64,000 nt of DNA from Rhodopirellula sp. P2. Its GTDB lineage: Bacteria; Planctomycetota; Planctomycetia; Pirellulales; Pirellulaceae. Below, piece by piece: positions 27,287-35,358 of this stretch. The notes under the pieces are model-generated. The model worked only from the letters and a program-made list of their open reading frames with translations. It searched no databases and was not told where the DNA came from. The number at the start of each line of letters is the position of its first letter. The first letter of the stretch is position 1. The DNA lies in the NCBI RefSeq assembly GCF_028768465.1, contig NZ_CP118225.1, positions 6,119,001 through 6,183,000 on the forward strand, given 5' to 3'. A program made the position numbers and the translations under genes.

Positions 27287-28435
27287 ATGTGCTCACGTCG
27301 AAACAGTCGTCCCGCTCGCTTGTTTCGATCGCTCGCCGGCAAGGGGGCGATTTCAACGCTCGCATGGATGGGGTTCTGGGCGGTCACCGCGGCCCAGCCC
27401 GCCGTCGCTTGCACCGTCATGCGACTGAACATACACGGGCAGTTGGTCATCGCACGCAATCACGACTGGCCGTTTGGCGAAGCGCTGGTGATCACCAATC
27501 TTCGCGGCATTGAGAAAACATCGCTGGCGCCGATCAAACCCGCGACTTGGACCTCCAAGTACGGCAGCGTTTCGTTCTGCCAATTCGGCCGAGAAATTCC
27601 GTTTGCCGGAATGAACGAAAAAGGGCTGACCGTGGACTTGTTGCATTTGCCTCAAGCCACCTTTCCAGATCCCGTGAGCGTCGAGGCAGATCCCGAACTC
27701 ACCGCGGTCAACGCGATTCAGTGGGTCCAGTATCAACTCGACACCGCCGCAACCGTCGCGGAAGTGGTCGACAGCCTTTCCACCATCGTGCCCATTCCAA
27801 TGCTTCCGGTGGTCGAAACGGTTCACTACTTCGTCACCGATGCAGGCGGGGATGTAGCGGTCGTCGAATTCATCAACGGCAAAGCAGTGGTTCGGCACGG
27901 CGAGGATTACTGCTTGGAAGACGGCAACCCCAAGACGCAAACCTGCGTGCTGGCAAACTCGTCGTGGGAAGACTCCCAAACCAACCAAGTCAACAACACC
28001 AGTCTGTTGCGATATGGCCGGGGAGTTCGCTTGGTCGAGATGGCGAATGACTTGGACGATCAACAGCCCCCCATCGACTACGCCCACCGCTGCTTGCAAA
28101 TGGTGGCGCAAGGCCATTTGACTCAGTGGAATTTGGTCTACCTGCCAGAGGAGCGTCGGATTCATTTTCGAACTCAAACGTCGCCCCAACAACGATGGAT
28201 CGACCTGGACGATTTGTCCTTCGAATCCGACCAGCCCCCGCAAGCAATCGATATCGACCAAGACATTCGCGGCGATGTGACGCCGCACATGAACGATGTC
28301 ACTCACGCCGACAACGAGCGGATTGTGAACCACGCGTTTGATCACTTTGTCCCCGCCGGCTTGCCGAGCCTGATGATCAAACAGCTTCTGTTGGACTACC
28401 CGAGCAAGCTTCGGGGCCCGCAAACGGCACCTTGA
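27287..28435 (+). CDS. Linear amide C-N hydrolase (choloylglycine hydrolase family), exported
   Basis: A 382-residue Ntn hydrolase of the choloylglycine/penicillin V acylase family. The ATG at 27287 gives a signal peptide (hydrophobic core LAWMGFWAVTAAQ) that ends at AVA, leaving Cys42 as the first residue, as the family's catalytic N-terminal nucleophile requires. The start of the mature protein CTVMRLN with ARNHDW a few residues later (Asp of the family) fits well. GMNEKGLTVDLL and other pieces also match. The family splits amide bonds of bile acids, penicillin V or acyl-homoserine lactones; here periplasmic or secreted location suggests signal- or antibiotic-related or nutrient amides, but the substrate is not shown. 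Gene stands alone on the plus strand before a DUF1559 gene. Confidence 0.85.
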   Translation: MCSRRNSRPARLFRSLAGKGAISTLAWMGFWAVTAAQPAVACTVMRLNIHGQLVIARNHDWPFGEALVITNLRGIEKTSLAPIKPATWTSKYGSVSFCQFGREIPFAGMNEKGLTVDLLHLPQATFPDPVSVEADPELTAVNAIQWVQYQLDTAATVAEVVDSLSTIVPIPMLPVVETVHYFVTDAGGDVAVVEFINGKAVVRHGEDYCLEDGNPKTQTCVLANSSWEDSQTNQVNNTSLLRYGRGVRLVEMANDLDDQQPPIDYAHRCLQMVAQGHLTQWNLVYLPEERRIHFRTQTSPQQRWIDLDDLSFESDQPPQAIDIDQDIRGDVTPHMNDVTHADNERIVNHAFDHFVPAGLPSLMIKQLLLDYPSKLRGPQTAP

Positions 28436-28747
28436 GAGCTCGTTGCAACTCGGGAAGCAAAGTTCCCGAAAAATTCTCGCTTGAAACCGGAACCCCTCCA
28501 CAGGACTGCTCGCTGCTTTTATGAAGCTGAGCGTGACAGTAGGTGGTCGCTACGCGCGGCCGGCTCCCCCAGTTTGAAAGGCGTTTCGCCGCGCCGAAGC
28601 GTTCCCTTCGGTTCACGAAATCTTCACTTTGCGCCTCGCCGTTTCTTCACAGTCGTTTCCTACAGTCCCGCCCAACATCACCCACGGCGGCCCATCAACA
28701 AATTCAGTTCCCGCCGTTTCCCCACCCAATCTTGCTGGAAGAAACGA
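28436..28747. other. Intergenic region with a small hairpin
   Basis: Directly after the hydrolase stop a perfect 7-bp hairpin (TCGGGAA with TTCCCGA, 28450-28469) is followed by A, not T, so it is not a typical plus-strand terminator. No gene is seen; the open frame from 28481 has no pilin-like start until 28748. Confidence 0.45.
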
Positions 28748-29752
28748 ATGACCTGTCAGACGACCCAATCGAGTCGCCGATCCCCAGCCCGCCTGTGCAC
28801 CGATCACTCCGCCGCCCGCCCCACCACATCGACTCGCGGATTCACGTTGGTTGAACTGTTGGTTGTGATCGCCATCATCGGCGTGTTGGTTGGCTTGCTA
28901 TTGCCCGCCGTACAATCCGCTCGCGAAGCCGCCCGCCGAATGCAGTGCGGCAACAACCTCAAGCAAATCGGATTGGGGCTTCACGTGTATCACGACACGT
29001 TCAACAAGTTCCCCTACGGCTGGGACAACCGCGGCATGACCTGGAGCGGCCACATTTTGCCTCAGATTGAACAAGCCAACTTGTACCAGACCCTGATTTT
29101 CCAAGAGTCGGGCCTGGGCAACTGGGCCACCGACGATGGCCCCAACGAAGAAGCTTGTGAAACCGTCATTCCGACCTACCGTTGTCCCAGCATGGCGCTG
29201 CCATTGCACATGGATTACAACGGCATTCCACAACGCGTTCCCGCCAGTTACCGCGGCGTCGCCGGGACCTTGGCGACCTCGGATGACACCAGCACCGCGC
29301 TGCCCGACACAATCTCAATGGAAAGCTTGGACCAAGACGGCATTTTCTACGCCTGCAGCAAAACCAAGTTCCGCGACATCTTGGACGGCACGTCGAACAC
29401 GATCATGATCGGCGAAAGCTATAACAACCCGAAGTTCGTCAAAGACGGGCAAGGCATGGACTACTGGTACATCGGTGCTCCTCAAACCGACCCTTGCCGC
29501 TGCGACGGCGGAACGGGAGGCACGGAATTCTCGGAAGTCGCCGGTGTGACAATCACTCCGATCAACGCTATCAAACGAGCCCCCTTGATGAGCGGCCGAT
29601 TGATGGAACTGGCGTTCGGAAGCTACCACGTCGGCGGGGCCCACTTCTTGAAGTGCGATGGCTCGGTGGCATTCCTGACCGAATCGCTGGCAGAAGACGT
29701 CTACGACGCTCTCGGTTCACGTGACGGTGGCGAACTCCCCGGCGAAATTTGA
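28748..29752 (+). CDS. DUF1559 protein with pseudopilin-type N-terminus
   Basis: A 334-residue protein with a type IV pilin/type II secretion methylation motif, GFTLVELLVVIAIIGVL, beginning about residue 31. DUF1559 follows, with the family features QCGNNLKQIGLGLHVYHD, and near the end LMSGRLMELAFGSYHVGG and LKCDGSVAFL. Hundreds of paralogues exist in planctomycete genomes; their cellular role is not clearly established. The ATG at 28748 is selected because it leaves a short hydrophilic leader, normal for this family. The lipoprotein 48 bases downstream is the usual companion. Confidence 0.85.
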   Translation: MTCQTTQSSRRSPARLCTDHSAARPTTSTRGFTLVELLVVIAIIGVLVGLLLPAVQSAREAARRMQCGNNLKQIGLGLHVYHDTFNKFPYGWDNRGMTWSGHILPQIEQANLYQTLIFQESGLGNWATDDGPNEEACETVIPTYRCPSMALPLHMDYNGIPQRVPASYRGVAGTLATSDDTSTALPDTISMESLDQDGIFYACSKTKFRDILDGTSNTIMIGESYNNPKFVKDGQGMDYWYIGAPQTDPCRCDGGTGGTEFSEVAGVTITPINAIKRAPLMSGRLMELAFGSYHVGGAHFLKCDGSVAFLTESLAEDVYDALGSRDGGELPGEI

Positions 29753-29800
29753 TTCGCGCCGCCTCTCCATCATTCCATTCAACACTTCTTTGAAACATCC

Positions 29801-30316
29801 ATGATCGTTCTGTACTCAGCAATCAAGCAAGCAGCCGCTCTAGCCCTGGTCGGTTGCCTCGCACTCACCTTGGCAACCAGCACCGGCTGTGGATCAAGTG
29901 ACAACGCGGATTATGCCTCCATTGGACTGGTTCCGATCACGGGCACAGTCACTCTGGACGGGCAACCTCTCGAAGGCGCCGTCGTGATGTTCGAGGCCCC
30001 GGACACGACGTTTTCCTATGGCACCACCAACGCCGATGGCAACTATGAAATCAAATTCAACAGCGAAGTGATGGGTGTTCCACCCGGAGACAAAATAGTG
30101 CGAATCAGCACCACCGCGTCGACCGGTGAAGTGGACACCGAAGGCGCTGATGATGATGACGACGACGCAGCTGCTCGACGCAAAAAGAAGAAAAAACGCA
30201 ATCCCAACGAACAGGTTCCCGAAGCCTACAACGAGGATTCACAGCTCCAAGCCACCGTCAGTGACAGCCAAACGGTGTTCGACTTCGCCCTGAAGTCCGA
30301 CGGCTCGCCTCTTTGA
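29801..30316 (+). CDS. Small lipoprotein with carboxypeptidase-regulatory-like beta domain
   Basis: A 171-residue lipoprotein. The hydrophobic leader ends in LATSTGC, so Cys at about residue 30 would be lipidated. The part GTVTLDGQPLEGAVVMFEAP resembles the transthyretin/CarboxypepD_reg-like beta-sandwich found in many small planctomycete lipoproteins next to DUF1559 genes. A run of Asp residues followed by Arg/Lys (DDDDDAAARRKKKKK, about residues 117-132) is unusual and may be a flexible charged hinge. An intrinsic terminator follows, so the DUF1559-lipoprotein pair is one unit. Confidence 0.75.
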   Translation: MIVLYSAIKQAAALALVGCLALTLATSTGCGSSDNADYASIGLVPITGTVTLDGQPLEGAVVMFEAPDTTFSYGTTNADGNYEIKFNSEVMGVPPGDKIVRISTTASTGEVDTEGADDDDDDAAARRKKKKKRNPNEQVPEAYNEDSQLQATVSDSQTVFDFALKSDGSPL

Positions 30317-30382
30317 ACGACCGCCTGGCCAGCTCTTTGACTTTGGCGGATCGAGTGACCTGTGTTGGTTGACTCAACGACA

Positions 30383-30415
30383 ACGGGTGCTTCCCAATGG
30401 GAGCACCCGTTTTTT
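30383..30415 (+). terminator. Intrinsic terminator after the lipoprotein gene
   Basis: Stem ACGGGTGCTTCCC with GGGAGCACCCGT around a short AAT loop (with a one-base offset), followed by a run of T. It lies 67 bases after the stop at 30316. Confidence 0.82.
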
Positions 30416-30503
30416 CGTACGTTGGTTTCACCGGTGTGTTGGTTTCACTCGTGCGTTGATCTGTTCGTCGGTGTTGATTCGATCGAGAGCGTCCAACCGC
30501 GGT

Positions 30504-31832
30504 CTACGAAGTCACCGCCTGAATTGCCTCGATCAACGCGTTTGGCGAATCATGCGAGTACGCCACATCTTGTGACTCTTTCGTTGCGAGCGTTTTGACT
30601 TGCACCGTGCCGGCCTCCCATTCATTGCCGCCCGCGACGATGGCGACGGCGAATCCTTGCGAGTCCGCGTACTTGAGTTGTTGACCAAGCTTCTTGGGCT
30701 CCGGGTAAACCTCGACGCCGATCCCCGCCGTGCGAAGCTGCGTCGCCAACTTCAAGTAATCGTCGCGGTGCCCCTTGTCGAAGAACGGAACGAACACAGC
30801 ACACGGCTTGCTCACACCTGACAATCGGCCCAAGCTTTCCAGTGCGGCGAGCAAGCGGTCCAAACCAAGCGACGCACCGATGCCGGGCAGATGTTGCTTG
30901 GTGTACAGTCCCGCCAGGTTGTCATAGCGTCCGCCGCTGCAAACGCTGCCGATGCCAGGCAGGTCATCCAGCGTCGTTTCGAAGATCACCCCGGTGTAGT
31001 AATCCAACCCGCGAGCGATCGAGACATCGATTTTCAAACGGTCCGGGCTGACCCCCGATGCCAAGGCACCGCGATAGATCTGGGTCAATCGTTCAATGCC
31101 TGCGGCGGCGGTTTCGTTGCCGCCCGTGATCTCGGGCAACGATGCCAAAATGGATTCCGCGTCGCCATCGCATTCTGCCAATCGCAACACCGCGTCGGCT
31201 TGTTCGGCCGTCACCCCCGCCGACTCAATCATCTCATTGGCTGTCTTTTCACGGCCGATCTTTCCAAGCTTGTCGAGACTTCGCAGCACCGGAGTCGTCT
31301 TGTCACCCAGGCCCAACGATTCCAGCAACCCGGTCAAGATCGCCCGGTTGTTGATGCTGATCGTGAACGCGTCGATCCCGATCGCTCGCAGCAACGCATC
31401 GATCACGCAAACCGCTTCGATGTCAGCGAGTTCCGACGTGGTGCCGATCGTGTCAAAGTCACACTGCACAAATTCGCGGTAGCGGCCTTCTTGCGGTTTC
31501 TCACCGCGCCAAACCGGAGCGATGTGATAACGCTTGAACGGGGTTCCCAAGGTGCCGATGTGCTGAGCGGCGAAGCGAGCCAACGGCACCGTCAAGTCAA
31601 ATCGCATCCCCACCGCACGACCGCCGTTGTCTTCAAACGAATAGAGCTGGCGATCGGTTTCATCGCTGCCTTTGCCTGTCAGAATGTCCAGGTGTTCGAG
31701 CGTCGGCGTGTCGATCGGAGCGAACCCGAAACTGCGAAACACTTCGCGAGCGGTTTGCATCAATTGTTCCCGCGGGATCATCACGGCGGGCAAGTAATCG
31801 CGAAATCCCTTCAGCGTGCGAGGTTGAATCAT
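30504..31832 (-). CDS. hisS: Histidyl-tRNA synthetase
   Basis: A 442-residue class II aminoacyl-tRNA synthetase that charges tRNA-His. The ATG at 31832 gives the normal start MIQPRTLKGFRDYLP; the extra residues up to 31892 are ignored. Signature segments: GMRFDLTVPLARF (motif 2 region), YHIAPVWRGEKPQEGRYREF (motif 2), IARGLDYYTGVIFETT (HisA-type active-site loop), and an anticodon-binding domain at the C-end (YADSQGFAVAIVAGG). The MRFDLTVPLARF variant places it with the HisRS branch seen in some bacteria and eukaryotes. A large hairpin repeat lies upstream between it and the YkgJ-like gene. Confidence 0.95.
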   Translation of the reverse strand: MIQPRTLKGFRDYLPAVMIPREQLMQTAREVFRSFGFAPIDTPTLEHLDILTGKGSDETDRQLYSFEDNGGRAVGMRFDLTVPLARFAAQHIGTLGTPFKRYHIAPVWRGEKPQEGRYREFVQCDFDTIGTTSELADIEAVCVIDALLRAIGIDAFTISINNRAILTGLLESLGLGDKTTPVLRSLDKLGKIGREKTANEMIESAGVTAEQADAVLRLAECDGDAESILASLPEITGGNETAAAGIERLTQIYRGALASGVSPDRLKIDVSIARGLDYYTGVIFETTLDDLPGIGSVCSGGRYDNLAGLYTKQHLPGIGASLGLDRLLAALESLGRLSGVSKPCAVFVPFFDKGHRDDYLKLATQLRTAGIGVEVYPEPKKLGQQLKYADSQGFAVAIVAGGNEWEAGTVQVKTLATKESQDVAYSHDSPNALIEAIQAVTS

Positions 31833-31875
31833 GGGGGTCGGTGAGTGGGAAGAAGGAAAGTGGAGGGTGTGAGTC

Positions 31876-31943
31876 GTAGCGGAAGTCGTCAAGACTTTCG
31901 GTTGGCATCCAAATTTGCCGAAACTCTTGACGAGTTCCGCTAC
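31876..31943. repeat. Long hairpin repeat (GTAGCGGAA family) overlapping a stop codon
   Basis: Arms of 26 bases (31876-31901 and 31918-31943) are complementary except for two positions; they begin GTAGCGGAAGTCGTCAAGA. The loop is 16 bases. The right arm contains the stop codon (31940-31942) of the YkgJ-like gene, so the repeat provides its last bases. Confidence 0.8.
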
Positions 31944-32431
31944 CCAACGACAGGAAGTCCCGTCGGCCGTCGACTGCGGATCGAGTCAATGTCCCGGTCG
32001 GCTCCTTCCGGAAACTGCGGGCCAAACAAGGCGTCGGCGTACTCGTCGATTTGTTCCGGCGTTTCGAAGTACTTCTCGTAGCACCAGTCGTCCTCGAACT
32101 CACATTCCTTCGTGGTGTACTCACGACAAATCTGAGGCCGGGTTTCGTAGATGCCGCATCGATGATCGTCTTGCAAGTGCTTGCAAGTCGTGTGAACCAG
32201 CAAGTACCAGGTGTCCTCGTCCACAAACACGGTGGCTCGATCGTGCAGCAAATACCACCGCATGAAGTCAAAATCTTTACGCGTCACCGGTTCGTCGATT
32301 GGCAGCGCGAAGTAATGACAGCACTTGGCTGTGCAATGATCGCACAAATTTGCATCGGCGGGAAAATCGGATCGGCGACGGCCAGTGACCGAGGGCGGCG
32401 TGGCGACGGGCAACTTGGATGCGGTGGGCAT
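31940..32431 (-). CDS. YkgJ-type cysteine cluster protein
   Basis: A 163-residue small protein. Start at 32431 (MPTASKLP); the ATG at 32458 would add nine residues. Cysteines are arranged as CDHCTAKCC, then C-HLQDDHRCGIYETRPQIC and a later CEFEDDWC, the pattern of the UPF0153/YkgJ zinc- or iron-chelating family. The family is widespread, with no firm function. Its stop codon is inside a hairpin repeat. It is divergent from purU, with 65 bases between the starts, which must hold both promoters. Confidence 0.8.
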   Translation of the reverse strand: MPTASKLPVATPPSVTGRRRSDFPADANLCDHCTAKCCHYFALPIDEPVTRKDFDFMRWYLLHDRATVFVDEDTWYLLVHTTCKHLQDDHRCGIYETRPQICREYTTKECEFEDDWCYEKYFETPEQIDEYADALFGPQFPEGADRDIDSIRSRRPTGLPVVG

Positions 32432-32496
32432 GATTGGGTCGAATGTGATAATTTGCAAATTCGTCGGGCCAACAGTTTCCTCGCAAAAGCCTCCAC

Positions 32497-33396
32497 ATGG
32501 AAGTCGTCATCACCGCCTTGGGACCGGATCACTCCGGTTTGGCAGATCCGATCATTCACCACGTCACCGCACGAGGGGCTCGGATTTCCGAAATCCAGAT
32601 GTATGACCACGACGAGGAAGAACTTTTCGCGATGCTCTGTCGCCTGCAGTTCGACGCCGGTTCCGATCCGCAGCAATTGCTCACACAGTTGCAGAACGAG
32701 ATGAAACAAATCGGCGAACACACCGGATTGTCGATCCGGGCCTGGAGCCCCGATGCTCGTTCGAGTCGCCCGCGACTGGCCGTGGCGTGTACGTATGTCG
32801 AGCACACCCCACGAGCAGTTCTGGAGGCAGTTGCCTCCGGCCAGATCGCCGCCGAAGTTCCTGTGATCATTTCGAATCGCCAAAAACTGGGCTTCCTCGC
32901 GGACGAGTTCCACTCCGATTTCCGGATGATCGGCGATGGCACGGGAGCGGTCGATGACGCCGCACTTCTGGCCACGCTGGACGAATACGACATCGATTAC
33001 CTGATTCTGGCTCGCTACATGCGAATCCTGCCCGCCGACGCCTGCTGGCAATTCGCAGGCGGACGGATCATCAATCTTCACCACGGGCTGCTGCCTGGTT
33101 TCCCGGGATTCCGCCCCTACCACGACGCTCACAACGCTCGGATGCTGACCTTTGGTGCCACCTGCCACTTCATCATTCCCGAACTGGATGCCGGCAATCA
33201 AACGATCAACCAGCGAACTTTTTCAGTCGTCCCAGGCACTCCGCTGGACGAAATCATCGCTCAAGGCGAATCCGAGAATGAACCGGCGTGTTTGGTCGAA
33301 GGCTTGCGCCGCGTGATCGATCGCGAAGTCCACCTGCACTTTCACCGCGTCGTGCCCCGCAAGGATGTGGTGACCGAGGCCAGAAAAGCGCGGTAG
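32497..33396 (+). CDS. purU: Formyltetrahydrofolate deformylase
   Basis: A 299-residue protein that hydrolyses 10-formyl-tetrahydrofolate to formate and tetrahydrofolate. It has the N-terminal ACT regulatory domain (VITALGPDHSGLADPI to about residue 75) and the formyltransferase domain. In the latter, VPVIISNRQ (family normally SNH), INLHHGLLPGFPGFRPYHDA and ATCHFIIPELDAGNQTI carry the conserved Asn, His and Asp. The His of SNH is replaced by Arg here, and the Gly-Phe block is altered too, so the branch is divergent, but the catalytic triad looks present. A terminator follows 8 bases after the stop. Confidence 0.85.
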   Translation: MEVVITALGPDHSGLADPIIHHVTARGARISEIQMYDHDEEELFAMLCRLQFDAGSDPQQLLTQLQNEMKQIGEHTGLSIRAWSPDARSSRPRLAVACTYVEHTPRAVLEAVASGQIAAEVPVIISNRQKLGFLADEFHSDFRMIGDGTGAVDDAALLATLDEYDIDYLILARYMRILPADACWQFAGGRIINLHHGLLPGFPGFRPYHDAHNARMLTFGATCHFIIPELDAGNQTINQRTFSVVPGTPLDEIIAQGESENEPACLVEGLRRVIDREVHLHFHRVVPRKDVVTEARKAR

Positions 33397-33403
33397 CTTC
33401 GTT

Positions 33404-33440
33404 GCCAGGTTGAAAACTTTTGGCCAACCCGGCGTTTTTT
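33404..33440 (+). terminator. Intrinsic terminator of purU
   Basis: GCCAGGTTG pairs with CAACCCGGC (one mismatch), with an AAAACTTTT inverted motif in the loop, followed by GTTTTTT. It starts 8 bases after the purU stop. Confidence 0.7.
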
Positions 33441-33744
33441 CCTGAAGCTCCCGCAATTGGGGACGAGCAACGCGGATGAACCGTCTGAGCGACTGGAGTG
33501 GCTCCCCCCGTCTAATCGCGCAAGACTGCCACAACGGGTGCAATAGGAATGAATTTCAATCGGGTTGGCCGCACGACCGGACCTGAACCAGATCGCCCCG
33601 AAGATTCTCCGCCCGGCGCGTCGATACCGTCGGCGTCTGATGCTCGCAGTGACCAGATGGCCCCTGTCACCCAGGGACAAACTGTCACGCCGTGGAGGTG
33701 TGACACCATCGGCATCGGACTCCCCGTTGGACGAAAGGATGTTG

Positions 33745-34032
33745 ATGATCGGGTATTCTCTCGAAACGATCGATTTGCCGCTACTGCGTCGCCAAGTCGA
33801 AGACAAACTGTGCGAACTGGGACACCTCGAGCCCCATCAATTCCCGCTGACTCAGCGGGAAGTGGTTCGGCGGGGAGCCACCTGCGGCCTGTATTTCTGC
33901 TTGCACGGCCCCCGGAGTGTCAAACTCACTGCAATCGCCGACCTGAAAACCAAATCCATGGTTTATTACGGCGTGGACGGAATCCGGTGTGAAACGGTTC
34001 CCATGGAAAACCTCACGCGGGCGGCTGCCTGA
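33745..34032 (+). CDS. Small protein of unknown function
   Basis: The frame is open from 33565, but the likely start is the ATG at 33745: an AAAGGA ribosome binding site lies just upstream with a 6-base spacer (a second ATG at 33739 overlaps that site). The product is 95 residues, MIGYSLETIDLPLLRRQV, with a helical start, then GATCGLYFCLHGPRSVKLTAI, which looks like a compact alpha/beta fold ending in CETVPMENLTRAAA. No family recognised. It lies between purU and rpsU on the same strand, but with its own spacing, so cotranscription is uncertain. Confidence 0.55.
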   Translation: MIGYSLETIDLPLLRRQVEDKLCELGHLEPHQFPLTQREVVRRGATCGLYFCLHGPRSVKLTAIADLKTKSMVYYGVDGIRCETVPMENLTRAAA

Positions 34033-34358
34033 ACCCGATAAACCACAAACTGGTGAATCACGCCTTGGGAAACAAGCGTCTTGGCGGCCCCGCATGCTTG
34101 CGAAGCCGCCGTTCAAGGCTCGATGAACCAAGCTGATTCAGCGACGCCAAAACGCCCAGGTTCACGCACGATCGAAACAGTGGTTTCAGATCAAGGTTGA
34201 AAGCGGCGTTTTCGGCATAAAACGGCCGTACTTTCCGTTTCCTCGGTTGTGGGGTGCGGTGTTAGGTCGTTATGATTCGCGGCCTTCACCGCGGCGAGTG
34301 TGGTATTTACTGCTGCTCGGACGCGACACTTCATTCCTCGACTTGGAGGATTTGGACC
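34033..34358. other. Upstream region of rpsU
   Basis: No gene seen. A 6-bp hairpin CGTTTT/AAAACG lies near 34207-34224 inside a GC-rich block, and a GGAGG ribosome binding site for the leader ORF is at 34345-34349. The promoter of rpsU should be here. Confidence 0.4.
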
Positions 34359-34403
34359 ATGCAAACGATTGAATTGAAAGGGTTTACGGAGCGGCAATGG
34401 TAA
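34359..34403 (+). CDS. Possible 14-residue leader peptide overlapping rpsU
   Basis: ATG at 34359, encoding [14 protein letters not shown] and ending at TAA 34401-34403. It is preceded by GGAGG (34345-34349) with a 9-base spacer, the strongest ribosome binding site around. The rpsU ATG lies inside its end (ATGGTAA overlap, 7 bases), the textbook arrangement for translational coupling. No database support can be given here; it may be a real leader peptide or an accident. Confidence 0.5.
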
Positions 34404-34591
34404 AGTTATTGGTGCGTGATCGGGAAACGATTCAGGAGGCAGTCCGCCGGTTTAGAAAATTGGTCGAGCGAAGCGGTATCAAAAAAGAGATGCGTCGCCG
34501 CGAGTTCTACGAAAAGCCCAGCGAAACCAATCGCCGCGCCCGCCTGCGTGCCGAACGCCGCAACAAACGCACCCGCATGTTGTCCCGCTGA
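34397..34591 (+). CDS. rpsU: 30S ribosomal protein S21
   Basis: A 64-residue very basic protein that matches S21: [37 protein letters not shown], and an Arg/Lys-rich C-terminus. S21 helps mRNA binding and initiation on the small subunit. GGAG is 5 bases upstream of the ATG, and a leader ORF overlaps the start. The tRNA-Val gene follows 150 bases later. Confidence 0.92.
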
Positions 34592-34741
34592 TCGGTTGTC
34601 GCACGTCGAGCCAAGACTGTGTGAACAGAGCCATCAGCCCCGAGACAATCCGTTGCTCAAACGGAACCTGCCGGATGGCACAGGCCTGGACTGCTGAACC
34701 AGTCCGGGCACACCCTAAAAAAAGTCCCTGACTTTTTGAAA

Positions 34742-34816
<75 letters not shown>

Positions 34817-34822
34817 GCACTC

Positions 34823-34849
34823 AAGCCCCGCTAATAGCGGGGCTTTTTT
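34823..34849 (+). terminator. Intrinsic terminator of the tRNA-Val gene
   Basis: AAGCCCCGCT and AGCGGGGCTT pair perfectly with an AAT loop, followed by TTTT. It lies just after the tRNA. Confidence 0.93.
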
Positions 34850-34871
34850 CATGCGCCCACAACGCCACCCG

Positions 34872-34934
34872 CTCAACAGGCCCGAAGGGCTGACAGATCC
34901 ATTGCCGGGGTCGTCAGGCCCCGGAACGGTGAAC
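34872..34934 (-). repeat. Dispersed repeat, CCGGGGCCTGACG family (copy C)
   Basis: On the minus strand this matches the repeats at 45925 and 46111; the core (34894-34924) is 31 bases identical to copy A. It starts 22 bases past the tRNA terminator. A GC-rich palindrome CCGGGGCC-type lies inside. No open frame. Confidence 0.75.
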
Positions 34935-35081
34935 CACCAGAAATGTCCCAAGTCCCGGAGGGGCGGCACAGCTCTCACGCCCAAAAGCACGCGGGCTCCT
35001 TCCCCATCAGTTGCAGCCACCGTTTACCCAATCTGCGATCGCGTTGGACGACTCGAAAATTTCGCCCCAGCGCCTCCTCCA

Positions 35082-35323
35082 TAAGGTGCCACCCACCATA
35101 CGGGATTTCTCTGGAGACAGACGCGCTGTTGTTTGTAGGCCAGGTCCCACCTGGCACGGGTGACTGGCCGATTGAAATCCCACGTCGATGTCACGTGGAA
35201 TGGTGCAAATGCCTCGCTTTGTTCCAAAGCATTGGCGTGGTTGCCAGGTGGAACCTGGCCTACATCTCAAGAACCCCGCCCGCTGCAAACGGGAGGACCT
35301 CTCGGATGGTGGGTGGCACCTTA
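35082..35323. repeat. Nested inverted-repeat element (possible MITE-like remnant)
   Basis: Exact 18-base terminal inverted repeats (TAAGGTGCCACCCACCAT at 35082-35099 and its complement at 35306-35323) bound 242 bases. Inside is a second inverted pair of 23 bases with one mismatch (TGTAGGCCAGGTCCCACC at 35134-35156; complement at 35242-35264). No target-site duplication and no transposase is visible. It may be a miniature mobile element or a fixed hairpin repeat. Confidence 0.75.
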
Positions 35324-35358
35324 CGGTACAAGAAAAGACTGACTCACACCCGTCGATC

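Noticed and set aside
34191-34397. Minus-strand frame opposite the rpsU leader
   Set aside because: No family features; it lies in the likely promoter region of rpsU.
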